A DNA stretch of 64,000 bases from Paraconexibacter antarcticus (GCF_024220175.1 NZ_CP098502.1:2480001-2544000); one strand, 5' to 3'; numbered from the stretch's first letter, positions 49,461 to 58,280 are shown. Numbers and translations are program-made. The notes: a model not told the origin generated them from the sequence alone.

Positions 49461-50854
49461 GCGTGGCGCTCGACGCGGTCCGCGCGGCGCTGCGCGGCGA
49501 GGCGGCGTGGCTCGTCGGCGGCGCCGTCCGCGACCGGCTCATGGGCCGCCCCCTCGGGGACATCGACGTCGTCGTCGCGGGTGACGTCCGCGCGGCCGCG
49601 CGGCACCTCGGGCTGAGCGCCGGAGGGCCCGCCTTCCCGCTCAGCGACGAGTTCGGCGCGTGGCGCGTCATGGGTCCGGACCGCGCCTGGCAGGTGGACC
49701 TCTGCCCGCTGCGCGACGGCTCGATCGAAGCGGATCTCGGGCTGCGCGACTTCACGGTCAACGCGATCGCCGAGCCGCTCGGCGGCGGACCGCTGCTGGA
49801 CCCCCACGACGGGGCCGGCGACCTCGCGGCGCACCGCCTGCGGATGGTGGACCCGCGCGCCTTCCCCGACGATCCGCTGCGGGTGCTGCGGCTCGCGCGC
49901 TTCGCCTGCGAGCTCGGGCTCGCCCCCGACGCGGCGACCGTCGCCGAGGCCCGCGCCCACGCCCCGGCACTCGAGCGCGTCGCCGGCGAGCGGATCCTCG
50001 CGGAGCTCACCCGCGTCGTGTCCGCGCCGACCGCCCTGGAGGGCCTGGAGCTCATGGAGGCGCTCGGCGTGACCGCGGCCGTCCTCCCGGAGCTCTCCGC
50101 GCTCGCCGGCGTCACCCAGAACCGCTTCCACCATCTCGACGTCTACGACCACACACTCGCGGTGCTCCAGGCCGTCATCGACCTCGAGGACGACCCCGCC
50201 CCGCACGTCGGGGACGAGCACGCCGCCGCGGTTCGCGCGCATCTCGCGACGCCGCTCGCCGACGAGCTCACCCGCGGCCAGGCCCTGCGCTTCGGCGCCC
50301 TGCTGCACGACATCGCCAAGCCGCCCACGCGCACCCTCCACGAGAACGGCTTCGTCGGCTTCCCCGGCCACGACACCGGCGGCGCCGACCTCAGCCGGAC
50401 GATCCTCACCCGGCTGCGCGCGAGCGAGCGCACGCGCGCCCACGTCGCCGACCTGACGCGCCACCACCTCCGGCTCGGGTACCGCGTGAAGGAGCGGCCG
50501 CTGGACGCCCGCGGGCTCCACGCCTACCTCCGCGCCTGCGACCCCGTCCAGGTCGACGTCACGCTCCTGTCCGTCGCCGACCGCCTCGCCACGCGCGGCG
50601 ACAACGCCGCCCCCGCGATCGCCGCGCACCTCGAGCTCGCGCGGCAGGTCATCGGGCCGGCCCTCGCCTGGCCGGCGTGGCGCGCGCAGCCGCCGCTCGT
50701 CCGCGGGGACGTCCTCGCCCGCGAGCTCGGCATCACGCCCGGACCGGCCCTCGGGCCGCTGCTCGCCGCCATCGACGAGGCCCGCTACGCCGGCGAGGTC
50801 GCCGACGAGGCCGGCGCCGTCCGCTACGCGGCGGGCGTGCTCGCCGAGGGCTGA
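49457..50854 (+). CDS. CCA-adding / poly(A) polymerase family nucleotidyltransferase with HD domain
   Basis: 465 residues. N-terminal nucleotidyltransferase with WLVGGAVRDRLMGRPLGDIDVVV (catalytic Asp pair), LRDFTVNAIA and PRAFPDDPLRVLRLARFA, then an HD phosphohydrolase domain (FHHLDVYDHT, GALLHDIAK, HDTGGADLS, DLTRHHLRLG). It repairs or adds tRNA 3' CCA. Its last 31 bases overlap the end of the convergent M28 peptidase gene. Confidence 0.93.
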   Translation: MSVALDAVRAALRGEAAWLVGGAVRDRLMGRPLGDIDVVVAGDVRAAARHLGLSAGGPAFPLSDEFGAWRVMGPDRAWQVDLCPLRDGSIEADLGLRDFTVNAIAEPLGGGPLLDPHDGAGDLAAHRLRMVDPRAFPDDPLRVLRLARFACELGLAPDAATVAEARAHAPALERVAGERILAELTRVVSAPTALEGLELMEALGVTAAVLPELSALAGVTQNRFHHLDVYDHTLAVLQAVIDLEDDPAPHVGDEHAAAVRAHLATPLADELTRGQALRFGALLHDIAKPPTRTLHENGFVGFPGHDTGGADLSRTILTRLRASERTRAHVADLTRHHLRLGYRVKERPLDARGLHAYLRACDPVQVDVTLLSVADRLATRGDNAAPAIAAHLELARQVIGPALAWPAWRAQPPLVRGDVLARELGITPGPALGPLLAAIDEARYAGEVADEAGAVRYAAGVLAEG

Positions 50855-52077
50855 CCGGCCCCGGCCGGGCCGGGGCGGCCGAGGGTCCGGGCGAGCCGCC
50901 GCACGACGCCGTCGCAGACGCGCACGCAGTCCGCCACCGTCTCGTACACGACGTTGTCGGGCACGTCGGTCGGCCAGTGGTAGTTCGCCGGCAGCCGGTA
51001 CTCGTTCATCGAGCCGATCATCACCGACGGGTAGCCCGCCTTCAGCGCGATGAGGCCGTCGGTCGCGTTGCGCAGGCGCAGGCCCCGGCTGAGGCTCACG
51101 CCGCGCTCGGCAGCGACGTCCGACACGAGGTCCTTGAAGGCGGCCGGGTACTCGCGCATCCGGATCATGCCCTCGCCCTCGATCTGCAGCAGCTGGGGCG
51201 ACCCGACGGTGTCCACGCAGATGACGTGCGTGCGCTCGGGCGGCAGCGCGGCGAAGTGGCGCCGCGCGAACGCCTGCATCCCCTCCATGAAGCTCTCCTC
51301 CGATCCGGTCGAGAGCAGGATGATGCGTAGGCCCTCGACCGGCTGCTCCTTCAGCGTCCGGGCGACGCCGAGGAGCGTCGCGACGCCCGTGAGGTTGTCG
51401 TTCGCGCCGCTCACGGTCGAGCGCGAGCCGATCTCCGCCATGACCGCGGCGACGGCGGTGCTCACGACCGCGCCGAGGACCTGCACGCCGCGGCGCCCGG
51501 TGAGCGCGCCGAGCGCGACGAGCAGCGGCCCGCCGAACACGGGGAACATCACCGGCGGGGTGTCGTCGGAGAGCTCGAGCAGCTGCGGCCAGCGGTCCCC
51601 GACGAACTCGCCGGCCCCCGGGTGGAAGAGGAGCGACCAGTGGGCGGCGTCGTGGTGGGCGACGATGAGGACGGTCTGGTCGGCGTCCGGGTCGCCGAGC
51701 GTCGCGACGACGTTGTGGGTGTCGTGATGGGGGAGGACGGCCCGGCGGAAGGCGAGCCGGCCCCCGGAGATGTCGTCGAAGATGCCGGCCGCGGCGGCGG
51801 CGCCGACGGCGAGCGCCGCGCCGCGGCCGCGCCGCAGGCCCGCGAGGCCGGCCGCCCCCGCCATGAGCCCGAGCGGCCACCAGTAGCCGCCGTGCGCGCG
51901 CTCGCGCTCGACGCGGACGGTCGCGCCCTCGGCGCGCAGGGCCTCGGCGATCCAGAACGCGGCGTCCCTCTCGCCCGGTGAGGCCGACGGGCGGTCCATC
52001 GCGCCGAGGTGCCGGACGGTCTTCTCGAGCAGCGCGGCGTCGGGCTCGGGCGGGCGGGTCGGGGTGGCGGTCGTCAC
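50824..52077 (-). CDS. M28-family aminopeptidase-like membrane protein
   Basis: 417 residues. Two short hydrophobic stretches (about residues 68-80 and 87-98, then 180-205) suggest membrane association. The M28 zinc ligands appear in LIVAHHDAAHWS, SGANDNLTGVATLLG (Asp), LLSTGSEESFMEGM (Glu pair), and CVDTVGSPQ. The start GTG 52077 lies 7 bases after a TAGCCT -10 box. The divergent HIT gene has its own TAGACT box 7 bases from its ATG. Confidence 0.85.
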   Translation of the reverse strand: MTTATPTRPPEPDAALLEKTVRHLGAMDRPSASPGERDAAFWIAEALRAEGATVRVERERAHGGYWWPLGLMAGAAGLAGLRRGRGAALAVGAAAAAGIFDDISGGRLAFRRAVLPHHDTHNVVATLGDPDADQTVLIVAHHDAAHWSLLFHPGAGEFVGDRWPQLLELSDDTPPVMFPVFGGPLLVALGALTGRRGVQVLGAVVSTAVAAVMAEIGSRSTVSGANDNLTGVATLLGVARTLKEQPVEGLRIILLSTGSEESFMEGMQAFARRHFAALPPERTHVICVDTVGSPQLLQIEGEGMIRMREYPAAFKDLVSDVAAERGVSLSRGLRLRNATDGLIALKAGYPSVMIGSMNEYRLPANYHWPTDVPDNVVYETVADCVRVCDGVVRRLARTLGRPGPAGAGQPSASTPAA

Positions 52078-52084
52078 GGAGCTG

Positions 52085-52090
52085 AGGCTA
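52085..52090 (-). promoter_or_regulatory. -10 box TAGCCT, leaderless
   Basis: Minus-strand TAGCCT followed by 7 bases and the GTG of the M28 gene at 52077. Confidence 0.55.
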
Positions 52091-52114
52091 CCGCGCGGTC
52101 CCGACCGCCCCGCA

Positions 52115-52120
52115 TAGACT
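52115..52120 (+). promoter_or_regulatory. -10 box TAGACT, leaderless
   Basis: TAGACT followed by exactly 7 bases and the ATG of the HIT gene at 52128; divergent with the M28 promoter only 24 bases away. Confidence 0.6.
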
Positions 52121-52127
52121 CCCCGCC

Positions 52128-52574
52128 ATGGCCGACCTGTCCCCGCCCACGCACACCGAGGCCGACTGCATCTTCTGCAAGATCGTCGCCCGTGAGCTGC
52201 CCGCCTTCGTGCTCGAGGAGGACGAGCACACGCTCGCCTTCATGGACATCAACCCCGGCACGCGCGGCCACGCGCTCGTCATCCCGCGCAACCACAGCCA
52301 GGACCTCCTCACCGTCCCGGAGGCGGACCTCACGGCGACCGTGCTGGCCGCCCAGCGTCTCGCCGGGCGCATGAAGGAGCGCCTCGGCTGCGACGGCGTG
52401 AACCTCCTGAACTGCTGCGGCGCCGACGCCTGGCAGACCGTCTTCCACCTTCACATCCACGTCATCCCCCGCTACCGCGACGACCCCGACCGCGACCCGC
52501 TGCGCCTCCCGTGGATCCCCGCGCCCGGCGACATGGACGACATCAAGGCCGTCGCGCAGGAGCTCACCGCATGA
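52128..52574 (+). CDS. HIT-family nucleotide hydrolase/transferase
   Basis: 148 residues with a zinc-type CIFCKIVARELP start, FMDINPGTRGHALVIP and the histidine triad HLHIHVIPR (His-x-His-x-His). HIT proteins act on adenosine phosphoramidates or dinucleotides. It is coupled to the enoyl-CoA hydratase gene by an ATGA overlap. Confidence 0.93.
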   Translation: MADLSPPTHTEADCIFCKIVARELPAFVLEEDEHTLAFMDINPGTRGHALVIPRNHSQDLLTVPEADLTATVLAAQRLAGRMKERLGCDGVNLLNCCGADAWQTVFHLHIHVIPRYRDDPDRDPLRLPWIPAPGDMDDIKAVAQELTA

Positions 52575-53347
52575 GACAGCCGGTCACCCTCACCACCGAC
52601 GGGCCGCTCGCCGTCATCACCCTGACGGCTCCGCCGCTGAACCTCTTCGACCAGGCGCTCATCGACTCCCTCTCGCAGGCGGTCCACCAGGTCGCGGCCG
52701 AGCATCCGCGCGGCCTGCTCATCAACGCCGAGGGCCGCGCCGTCTCCGGCGGCGTGGACGTCCACCTCTTCGACGGCCTGACGCCCGATCAGGGCGGGAA
52801 GCTGTGGGACGACCTGCTGGCGCTCATCCACACGGTCGAGGACTTCCCCTTCCCGACGGTCTTCGCCGCCCACGCGCTGTGCCTCACCGCGGCGTTCGAG
52901 CTGAGCCTCGCCTGCGACCTGCTGCTCGCCGCGGAGAAGGCGAAGTTCGGCCTCGTCGAGATCGTCGTCGGCCTGACGCCGTCGATGGGCGGGCCGCAGC
53001 GGCTGGCCGAGCGCGCCGGCCCGGCCCGCGCGCGCGAGCTCGTCTACACCGGCGAGCTGTACCCGGCCGCGACGCTCGAGCAGTGGAACGTCGTCAACCG
53101 GGTCCTCCCGGACGAGGGCTTCGCGGAGGCCGCCCACGCCTTCGCGCTGAAGATCGCGAACGGGCCGACCCTCGCCCACGCGGCGACGAAGCGCCTCGTC
53201 CGCGAGCAGCTGAACGGCGGTGCCCGGGCGGCGGACGCCATCGTCGCCGAGACGTCGGGGCCGCTGTTCGGGTCCGAGGACCTCAAGGGCGCGGTGCGCT
53301 CGTTCCTCGACGAGGGCCCCGGCAAGGCGACGTACACCGGCCGCTGA
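52571..53347 (+). CDS. enoyl-CoA hydratase/isomerase family protein
   Basis: 258 residues of the crotonase fold. The oxyanion loop is GRAVSGGVDVHLF and the second FAAHALCLTAAFELSLACD; EIVVGLTPSMGGPQRLAERAG follows. The usual Glu of the first hydratase site is replaced (VEIVV... with Leu/Thr nearby), so the substrate and reaction are uncertain. A strong stem-loop follows the stop. Confidence 0.88.
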   Translation: MRQPVTLTTDGPLAVITLTAPPLNLFDQALIDSLSQAVHQVAAEHPRGLLINAEGRAVSGGVDVHLFDGLTPDQGGKLWDDLLALIHTVEDFPFPTVFAAHALCLTAAFELSLACDLLLAAEKAKFGLVEIVVGLTPSMGGPQRLAERAGPARARELVYTGELYPAATLEQWNVVNRVLPDEGFAEAAHAFALKIANGPTLAHAATKRLVREQLNGGARAADAIVAETSGPLFGSEDLKGAVRSFLDEGPGKATYTGR

Positions 53348-53354
53348 GCCGGAG

Positions 53355-53393
53355 CGGCAGCGGACCCCACCGCATGGGTGGGCTTCGCTGCCG
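53355..53393 (+). terminator. two-step GC stem-loop
   Basis: CGGCAGCG (53355-53362) pairs with CGCTGCCG (53386-53393), and inside CCCACC pairs with GGTGGG, so a long stem-loop starts eight bases after the stop of the enoyl-CoA hydratase gene. No U-tract. Confidence 0.65.
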
Positions 53394-53445
53394 GTGCCAG
53401 GCGCACGGCCCCTTGCAGCGGGCCGAGGCCGCCGGGGCCGCCTCG

Positions 53446-53451
53446 TATGAT
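53446..53451 (+). promoter_or_regulatory. -10 box TATGAT, leaderless
   Basis: TATGAT followed by exactly 7 bases and the ATG at 53459. Confidence 0.6.
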
Positions 53452-53458
53452 CGGGCGC

Positions 53459-54070
53459 ATGTCCGTCCGCGCGCCATCCCGCCCCGCGCTCGCCGTCGCG
53501 GCCCTCGGGTCTGCGGCCGCGCTCGCGGCGACGGCCGCGCTCGCGGCCACCCCGGGCGCCCCGGTCGTCGCGACCGAGAAGGCCGGCGACGCGGCGGCGA
53601 GCGCCCCGGACCTCACCCGGGTCTCGCTCCGGCGCAGCAGCGACGGGCGCCTGCGCGCCGGCATCACCCTCGCCGCGAACCTTCCGGAATCGGCGCTCGT
53701 CGCGACGTCGGGCCCGCCCGGATCCGTCTGCCTCCGGCTCTACACGGCCGCGACGCCCGGCGTCCTGCCGCCCGACTTCCTCGTCTGCGCGACCCCGGAC
53801 GCGAAGGGCAGGACGCTCCGCGGCACCGTCATGGCCGAGCAGGTGAACGCCCTGCCCAAGCGCCTTGGCAGCGCCGTGGTCACGCGGCCGAGCAGGCGCT
53901 CGATCGTCCTGCGCTTCAGCCAGAGCGTCATCGGCAGGCCGCCCGTCATCCAGTTCGCCGCCGAGGCGACCCGGGCCGGCTGCGTCCGCCTCGGCTGCGT
54001 CGACACGCTTCCGGACGCGCCCGCGACGAAGAAGCTCATCCTGCGCCTCGAGGCGCCGCCCGAACGCTGA
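53459..54070 (+). CDS. secreted protein of unknown function
   Basis: 203 residues with a signal peptide (ALAVAALGSAAALAATAALA, cleavage near residue 30). The mature protein has a beta pattern with four Cys (SVCLRLY, LVCATPD, GCVRLGCVDTLPD) and is Arg-rich. A similar style is seen in the other secreted proteins of this window, but no named domain is recognised. Start fixed by the -10 box. Confidence 0.7.
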   Translation: MSVRAPSRPALAVAALGSAAALAATAALAATPGAPVVATEKAGDAAASAPDLTRVSLRRSSDGRLRAGITLAANLPESALVATSGPPGSVCLRLYTAATPGVLPPDFLVCATPDAKGRTLRGTVMAEQVNALPKRLGSAVVTRPSRRSIVLRFSQSVIGRPPVIQFAAEATRAGCVRLGCVDTLPDAPATKKLILRLEAPPER

Positions 54071-54073
54071 CCG

Positions 54074-54835
54074 TCAGTAGCCGTAGCGCCGCAGCCCGCG
54101 CGCGGCGAGCGTCCCGAGCACCGCGATCATCCCCGCGAGAGCGACGAAGGCCGGCCACGTGTGCTGCCACTCGACCCCGCCGATGAAGCCCTGGCGGACG
54201 CCCTCGAGGACGTGGGTCACCGGGTTGATGTCGGATGCCGTCCGCAGCCAGTCGGTGAGCAGCGGCTTCGGCGCGTAGGAGGTCGTGAAGAGCACGCCGA
54301 TGAACGACGCGATCTGCATGAGCGGGGCGGCCTGCTGGGTGCGGAAGCGCAACGCGATCGTGATCGAGAAGCACGCCATCACGCAGGCGAGGCCCATGAC
54401 GAGGAGCGCCGCGATGAGCAGGCCGGTCACGGTCGGGACCGGCACGCCGAGCGCGAACGCGACGACGAGCAGGAAGGTCCCCGGCATGAGCGCCCGCAGC
54501 GCGGCGCTCGCCACGACCCCCGCGAGCAACGTCGCGCGCGGGGCGGGGCAGAGGAGCAGGCGGTCGAACCAGCCGCCCTCGATGTCGCGGGCGAGGTTCA
54601 CGCCCGTCGCCGCGCCGGTGAAGCCTGCGCCCTGCAGGAGCCCGACCGGGACGATGAACGTGCGGAAGTCCGCGTGGTAGCCGCCGAGGCCGGACGCCTT
54701 GCCGAAGACGCTCGAGAGACCGAGCATGAAGATCGTCGGCGCGAGGACGCCGGGGATCGCGGCCCCGGGGACACGCGAGATCTCGTTCAGGGCCCGGCGC
54801 ACGAGGGCGCCGATGACGGTGACGCTCCGGCTCAT
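54074..54835 (-). CDS. ABC-2 family transporter permease
   Basis: 253 residues with about six membrane helices, the ABC-2 permease pattern (ALNEISRVPGAAIPGVLAP start, VPVGLLQGAGFTGAA, GGWFDRLLLCPAPRATLL). The second permease of a three-gene exporter (54074-56591); its start overlaps the stop of the first permease (ATGA). Substrate unknown; such exporters often carry drugs, lipids or glycans. Confidence 0.9.
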   Translation of the reverse strand: MSRSVTVIGALVRRALNEISRVPGAAIPGVLAPTIFMLGLSSVFGKASGLGGYHADFRTFIVPVGLLQGAGFTGAATGVNLARDIEGGWFDRLLLCPAPRATLLAGVVASAALRALMPGTFLLVVAFALGVPVPTVTGLLIAALLVMGLACVMACFSITIALRFRTQQAAPLMQIASFIGVLFTTSYAPKPLLTDWLRTASDINPVTHVLEGVRQGFIGGVEWQHTWPAFVALAGMIAVLGTLAARGLRRYGY

Positions 54836-55611
54836 GCCTCACGCAGCCTTCCGCGGAGGGCGAGCAGGGCGATGCCGCAGGCGCCGCCGACGACGAGGAC
54901 CGCGGCGACGATCCCCTCGGTGACCGACGTCGCGCCGACGCCCTGGATGATCGGCGTGCGCATGCCGTCGGCGATGTAGCTCAGCGGGTTGGCCCGGGCG
55001 ACCGTGTCCACCGGGCTCGAGAGGAGCTTGCGCGGGAAGAAGGCGCTGGACGCGAAGAGGACGACGAGCACGAGCGGGAAGATGCCCTGCACCGTCGATG
55101 CGTTCTTGGCCCGCAGGGCGATGGCCTGCCCGATGGCGCCGAAGCCGACGCCCGCCACGACCCCGATGAGGTACACGACGAGCACCCCGCCGACGCCGCC
55201 CTGGACCGACGCCCCGAACACGAAGCCGAGGACGAGGAAGTAGGTGATCTGGCCGGCGGCGACGACGCTCGTCGCGAGCAGCCGGCCGAAGACGAGCGCG
55301 ACGCGGGGGATGGGGGAGGCGACGAGGCGGTCGAAGAAGCCACCCTCGATCTCGAGCGCCGTCGCGATCCCGGTGGCGACCCCGCCGATGAGCAGCGACT
55401 GGGTCATCGCGCCGGCCAGCTGGAAGTCGAGGAACCCGCTGACCTTCGGGAAGCCGGGCAGCGCCGTCGTCCGCGTCAGGCCACCGACGTTCACCGCGAG
55501 GAACATCGACGGGAAGAGCACGAGCGGGGCGATGAACTGCGGGCGCCGGAGCGTCCCCCGGAGCGAGCGCCGGGCGAGGGCCCAGACGACACGGAAGAAG
55601 AAGGGGTCCAC
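54832..55611 (-). CDS. ABC-2 family transporter permease
   Basis: 259 residues, about six helices, ABC-2 fold with FIAPLVLFPSMFLAVNVGG, EIEGGFFDRLVASPIPRVAL and FASSAFFPRKLLSSPVDTVA. It shares the GGxFDRL-ASP-PR loop with its partner permease, suggesting a heterodimer. The GTG at 55611 lies 2 bases after the ATPase gene stop. Confidence 0.9.
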   Translation of the reverse strand: MDPFFFRVVWALARRSLRGTLRRPQFIAPLVLFPSMFLAVNVGGLTRTTALPGFPKVSGFLDFQLAGAMTQSLLIGGVATGIATALEIEGGFFDRLVASPIPRVALVFGRLLATSVVAAGQITYFLVLGFVFGASVQGGVGGVLVVYLIGVVAGVGFGAIGQAIALRAKNASTVQGIFPLVLVVLFASSAFFPRKLLSSPVDTVARANPLSYIADGMRTPIIQGVGATSVTEGIVAAVLVVGGACGIALLALRGRLREA

Positions 55612-55613
55612 GG

Positions 55614-56591
55614 CTACACCGTCGCCGCGCCGGGCGCCGGGGCGGCGCCCGCCCCCTCGAGGTGGCTGCCGGTCCGGGCGGCGAAGACGTCGTCGAGCGA
55701 CGGCTCGACGAGCTCGACGCGGCCGACGACGATCCCGGCCTCGTCGAGGGCACGGATGACGGGGGCGATGGCCCGGGAGCCCTCGAGCACGCCGATCGAC
55801 AGGTCGACGCCGTCCGCGGGGGAGGCGGCGACCTCGCCGAAGCCGGCGAGGACCTCGCGCGCCCGGCCGACGTCGGCGTCGCCGTCGAAGCAGAGGTCGA
55901 GGTGCGGGCGCCCGACCTCGGCCTTCAGGGCCGCGGGCGTCCCCTCGGCGACGATCTTCCCGGCGCTGATGATCCCGACGCGGTCGGCGAGCTGGTCCGC
56001 CTCCTCGAGGTACTGGGTCGTGAGGAAGACGGTGGTCCCGTCGTTCTTCAGCCGGCGGACCTCGTCCCACAGGGTCGCGCGGCTCGTCGGGTCCAGGCCG
56101 GTCGTCGGTTCGTCGAGGAAGAGGACCTCCGGGGCGTGGATGAGCGCCATTGCGAGGTCGAGGCGGCGCTTCATGCCGCCCGAGTAGGTCCCGACGCGGC
56201 GGTCCTGGGCGTCGCTCAGACCCACCCGCGCGATGAGGTCCTCCGCGCGCGCGTGGACCTTCTTCGCCGGGATCCCGTGCAAGGTCGCCTGCAGCTCCAT
56301 GAGCTCGCGGCCGGTCATGAGGAGGTCCAGCGCGGCCTCCTGGAGAGCGACGCCGATCTTCCGGCGGACCTTCTGCGGCTCGCGGGCGACGTCGAATCCG
56401 GCCACCGTCGCGCGTCCGCCGGTGGGGCGCAGGAGCGTGACCAACATCCGGACCGTCGTGGTCTTCCCGGCGCCGTTGGGCCCCAGGAAGCCGTACACCT
56501 CGCCCGGCTGGACCTGCAGGTCGATGCCGTCGACGGCCATCAACCCGCTCCGGTACTTCCGTTCCAGTCCTGACACCTCGATCGCCACCAT
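55614..56591 (-). CDS. ABC transporter ATP-binding protein (DrrA-like)
   Basis: 325 residues. Walker A GPNGAGKTTTVR near residue 38, signature YSGGMKRRLDLA near 137, Walker B VLFLDEPTTGLDP near 155, switch His replaced by Gln in LTTQYLEEAD. The C-terminal domain (about 225-310) is the DUF4162/DrrA-type extension. It heads the exporter operon. TACCCT lies 6 bases before the ATG. Confidence 0.93.
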   Translation of the reverse strand: MVAIEVSGLERKYRSGLMAVDGIDLQVQPGEVYGFLGPNGAGKTTTVRMLVTLLRPTGGRATVAGFDVAREPQKVRRKIGVALQEAALDLLMTGRELMELQATLHGIPAKKVHARAEDLIARVGLSDAQDRRVGTYSGGMKRRLDLAMALIHAPEVLFLDEPTTGLDPTSRATLWDEVRRLKNDGTTVFLTTQYLEEADQLADRVGIISAGKIVAEGTPAALKAEVGRPHLDLCFDGDADVGRAREVLAGFGEVAASPADGVDLSIGVLEGSRAIAPVIRALDEAGIVVGRVELVEPSLDDVFAARTGSHLEGAGAAPAPGAATV

Positions 56592-56597
56592 GCGCGC

Positions 56598-56603
56598 AGG
56601 GTA
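56598..56603 (-). promoter_or_regulatory. -10 box TACCCT, leaderless
   Basis: Minus-strand TACCCT followed by 6 bases and the ATG at 56591. Confidence 0.5.
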
Positions 56604-56676
56604 CAGGTACTTGCATGCGCAACCGGTTCCGCCCCGCGAGCGCAACTCCGGGGCCCGCTGGTGTTCAATAGGCGTG

Positions 56677-57357
56677 ATGAAGCGCTCTCCGAAATCCCTG
56701 CTCGCCGTCGCGGGCGTCGCGACGGCCGGCATCCTCGCCCTCCCGGCGATGGCCGCCACGCCGGCCACGATCTCCGAGGTCGGTGACGCCGGCGGGGACG
56801 TCGTCCCGTCGTGCCCGTCGCCGCCGTGCAAGGCCATCCCGCGGACGACCGGCTACCAGGTCAAGGTCGGTGACGCGAGGGCCGTCGACGTCGTGCAGGC
56901 CGACGGGCGCATCGTGGCGTGGACGATCACGCTCTCCAAGCCCGGGCCCAAGCAGACGGCGTTCTTCAACCAGAACCTCGGCGGGGAGGCCCAGGCCCAG
57001 CTCACGATCCTGCGCCCGGGCCACAAGCTCTACGCGCGCGTCATCGCTCAGGGCGAGCCCGTGAAGCTCACGCCGTACTTCGGTCAGAAGACGACGTTCG
57101 CGCTGCAGAAGTCGATCCCGGTGAAGAAGGGGTACATCATCGGCATCACGGTCCCGACGTGGGCGCCCGCGCTCTCGCTCGGTCAGCCGGGGACGACGTC
57201 GTGGCGCGCCTCCCGCGGCAAGGGCGAGTGCAACAACTTCGACACGCAGAGCGCGCAGACGAGCACGAACAACGTGACGCGCTTCTACTGCCTCTACCGC
57301 ACCGCCCGGCTCGCCTACAGCGCGACGATCGTGGCGGACCCCAAGCCGGCGTCGTAG
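56677..57357 (+). CDS. secreted protein of unknown function
   Basis: 226 residues with a signal peptide (LLAVAGVATAGILALPAMA, cleavage after AMA near residue 27). The mature part has a Cys pair in VVPSCPSPPCKA and another in ECNNF/FYCLY, and a beta-rich body (YARVIAQGEPVKLTPYFGQ). As far as I recall, this protein type is frequent in Thermoleophilia-like genomes; function unknown. A GTG three bases upstream of the ATG is an alternative start. Confidence 0.75.
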   Translation: MKRSPKSLLAVAGVATAGILALPAMAATPATISEVGDAGGDVVPSCPSPPCKAIPRTTGYQVKVGDARAVDVVQADGRIVAWTITLSKPGPKQTAFFNQNLGGEAQAQLTILRPGHKLYARVIAQGEPVKLTPYFGQKTTFALQKSIPVKKGYIIGITVPTWAPALSLGQPGTTSWRASRGKGECNNFDTQSAQTSTNNVTRFYCLYRTARLAYSATIVADPKPAS

Positions 57358-57378
57358 AGGCCGGCCGCGGCGGGGCCG

Positions 57379-57401
57379 GGACGCGGGCCGGGCCCGCGTC
57401 C
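57379..57401. terminator. 10-bp hairpin between convergent genes
   Basis: GGACGCGGGC, loop cgg, GCCCGCGTCC, lying 22 bases after the stop of one gene and 5 before the end of the convergent lipoprotein gene; may work in both directions. Confidence 0.6.
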
Positions 57402-57405
57402 GGCG

Positions 57406-57924
57406 TCAGCCGCCCGGGCAGGCTCCCGGGTTGTCCTTGCAGAAGGTGCTGAAGCCGCCGGCGTCGGCGCCGCCGCCCGTGGCTCCCGTCCCGGTGCCGG
57501 TGCCGGTCGTGTCGCCGGTCGTGCCACCCGTTGCGCCGCCGGTCCCGGTCGCGCTCGCCCCGCCGCCGGTCGCGGCGCTGCCGCCCCCGGTGCCGGTCGC
57601 GGCGCTCCCCGTGCCGGTTGCGGCGCCGGGGTCGGTACCGGCCGCCGCGCCACCCGTCGTGTCGGGGACCGAGGTCGAGTCGGTGGCGGTCGTGTCCGTG
57701 CTCGTGGCGTCGGCGCTCGTCGTGTCGGTGCTCGTCGCCGACGTGGAGCCGGCCGCCGACGCGGTGGCCGCCGCGGGCGCCAGGCTCGAGTTGCTGGGCG
57801 GGAGGAGGACCGGGAGGTTCTTCGGGACGACGTCCCCGGTCGGGGTGCTCCCGCCGCAAGCGCCCACACCGGCGGCGAGCGCGAGGGCGCTCAGCACGGC
57901 GGCGGCAGGGCGGGGCCGGAGCAT
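57406..57924 (-). CDS. low-complexity putative lipoprotein
   Basis: 172 residues. The start has a hydrophobic core and a lipobox-like AAGVGAC at residues 17-23 (Cys modified, mature N-terminus at C23). The rest is almost only Ser/Thr/Gly/Ala, ending FCKDNPGACPGG with a Cys pair. A long Thr/Gly-rich tail on a lipoprotein may space the short C-terminal part from the membrane. It follows the zinc-ribbon gene after 7 bases. Confidence 0.6.
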   Translation of the reverse strand: MLRPRPAAAVLSALALAAGVGACGGSTPTGDVVPKNLPVLLPPSNSSLAPAAATASAAGSTSATSTDTTSADATSTDTTATDSTSVPDTTGGAAAGTDPGAATGTGSAATGTGGGSAATGGGASATGTGGATGGTTGDTTGTGTGTGATGGGADAGGFSTFCKDNPGACPGG

Positions 57925-57931
57925 CCGAGCC

Positions 57932-58204
57932 TCAGTGCGCGTGGATCGGGCCCATCCGCCGGCCGCAGGTGGGGCACTCGTTGAGGTCGCGCTGAGCCAT
58001 CTGGTCGCACCAGGGGCAGAAGCGCAGGTTCTCGACGGCCCACGGCAGGTTCGAGTCGGACGGGGGGAGGGGGAGGACCTTGCCGACGACCTCGAGCTCC
58101 TCGCCGGTGTCCCGGTCCCGATAGGTCTTGCCCGGCTCGGCCTCGACGAAGATCTCGCGCCCCGTCGAGGGCGTGCGCAGGCGGTAACGCGTACGGATGC
58201 TCAC
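57932..58204 (-). CDS. zinc-ribbon protein
   Basis: 90 residues. N-terminal beta strand domain (YRLRTPSTGREIFVEAEPG, YRDRDTGEELEVVGKV) followed by a double-CxxC ribbon (FCPWCDQMAQRDLNECPTCG). No function is known to me. TAAGGT lies exactly 7 bases before the GTG, fixing the start. Confidence 0.65.
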   Translation of the reverse strand: MSIRTRYRLRTPSTGREIFVEAEPGKTYRDRDTGEELEVVGKVLPLPPSDSNLPWAVENLRFCPWCDQMAQRDLNECPTCGRRMGPIHAH

Positions 58205-58211
58205 GGGGCGA

Positions 58212-58217
58212 ACCTTA
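58212..58217 (-). promoter_or_regulatory. -10 box TAAGGT, leaderless
   Basis: Minus-strand TAAGGT followed by exactly 7 bases and the GTG at 58204. Confidence 0.5.
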
Positions 58218-58280
58218 CCGATTGCTCGCCCCCGGCTGCTCTGGCGCAGTGTCGGCGCCGTCCTATAGGGTCGGCGCAGC

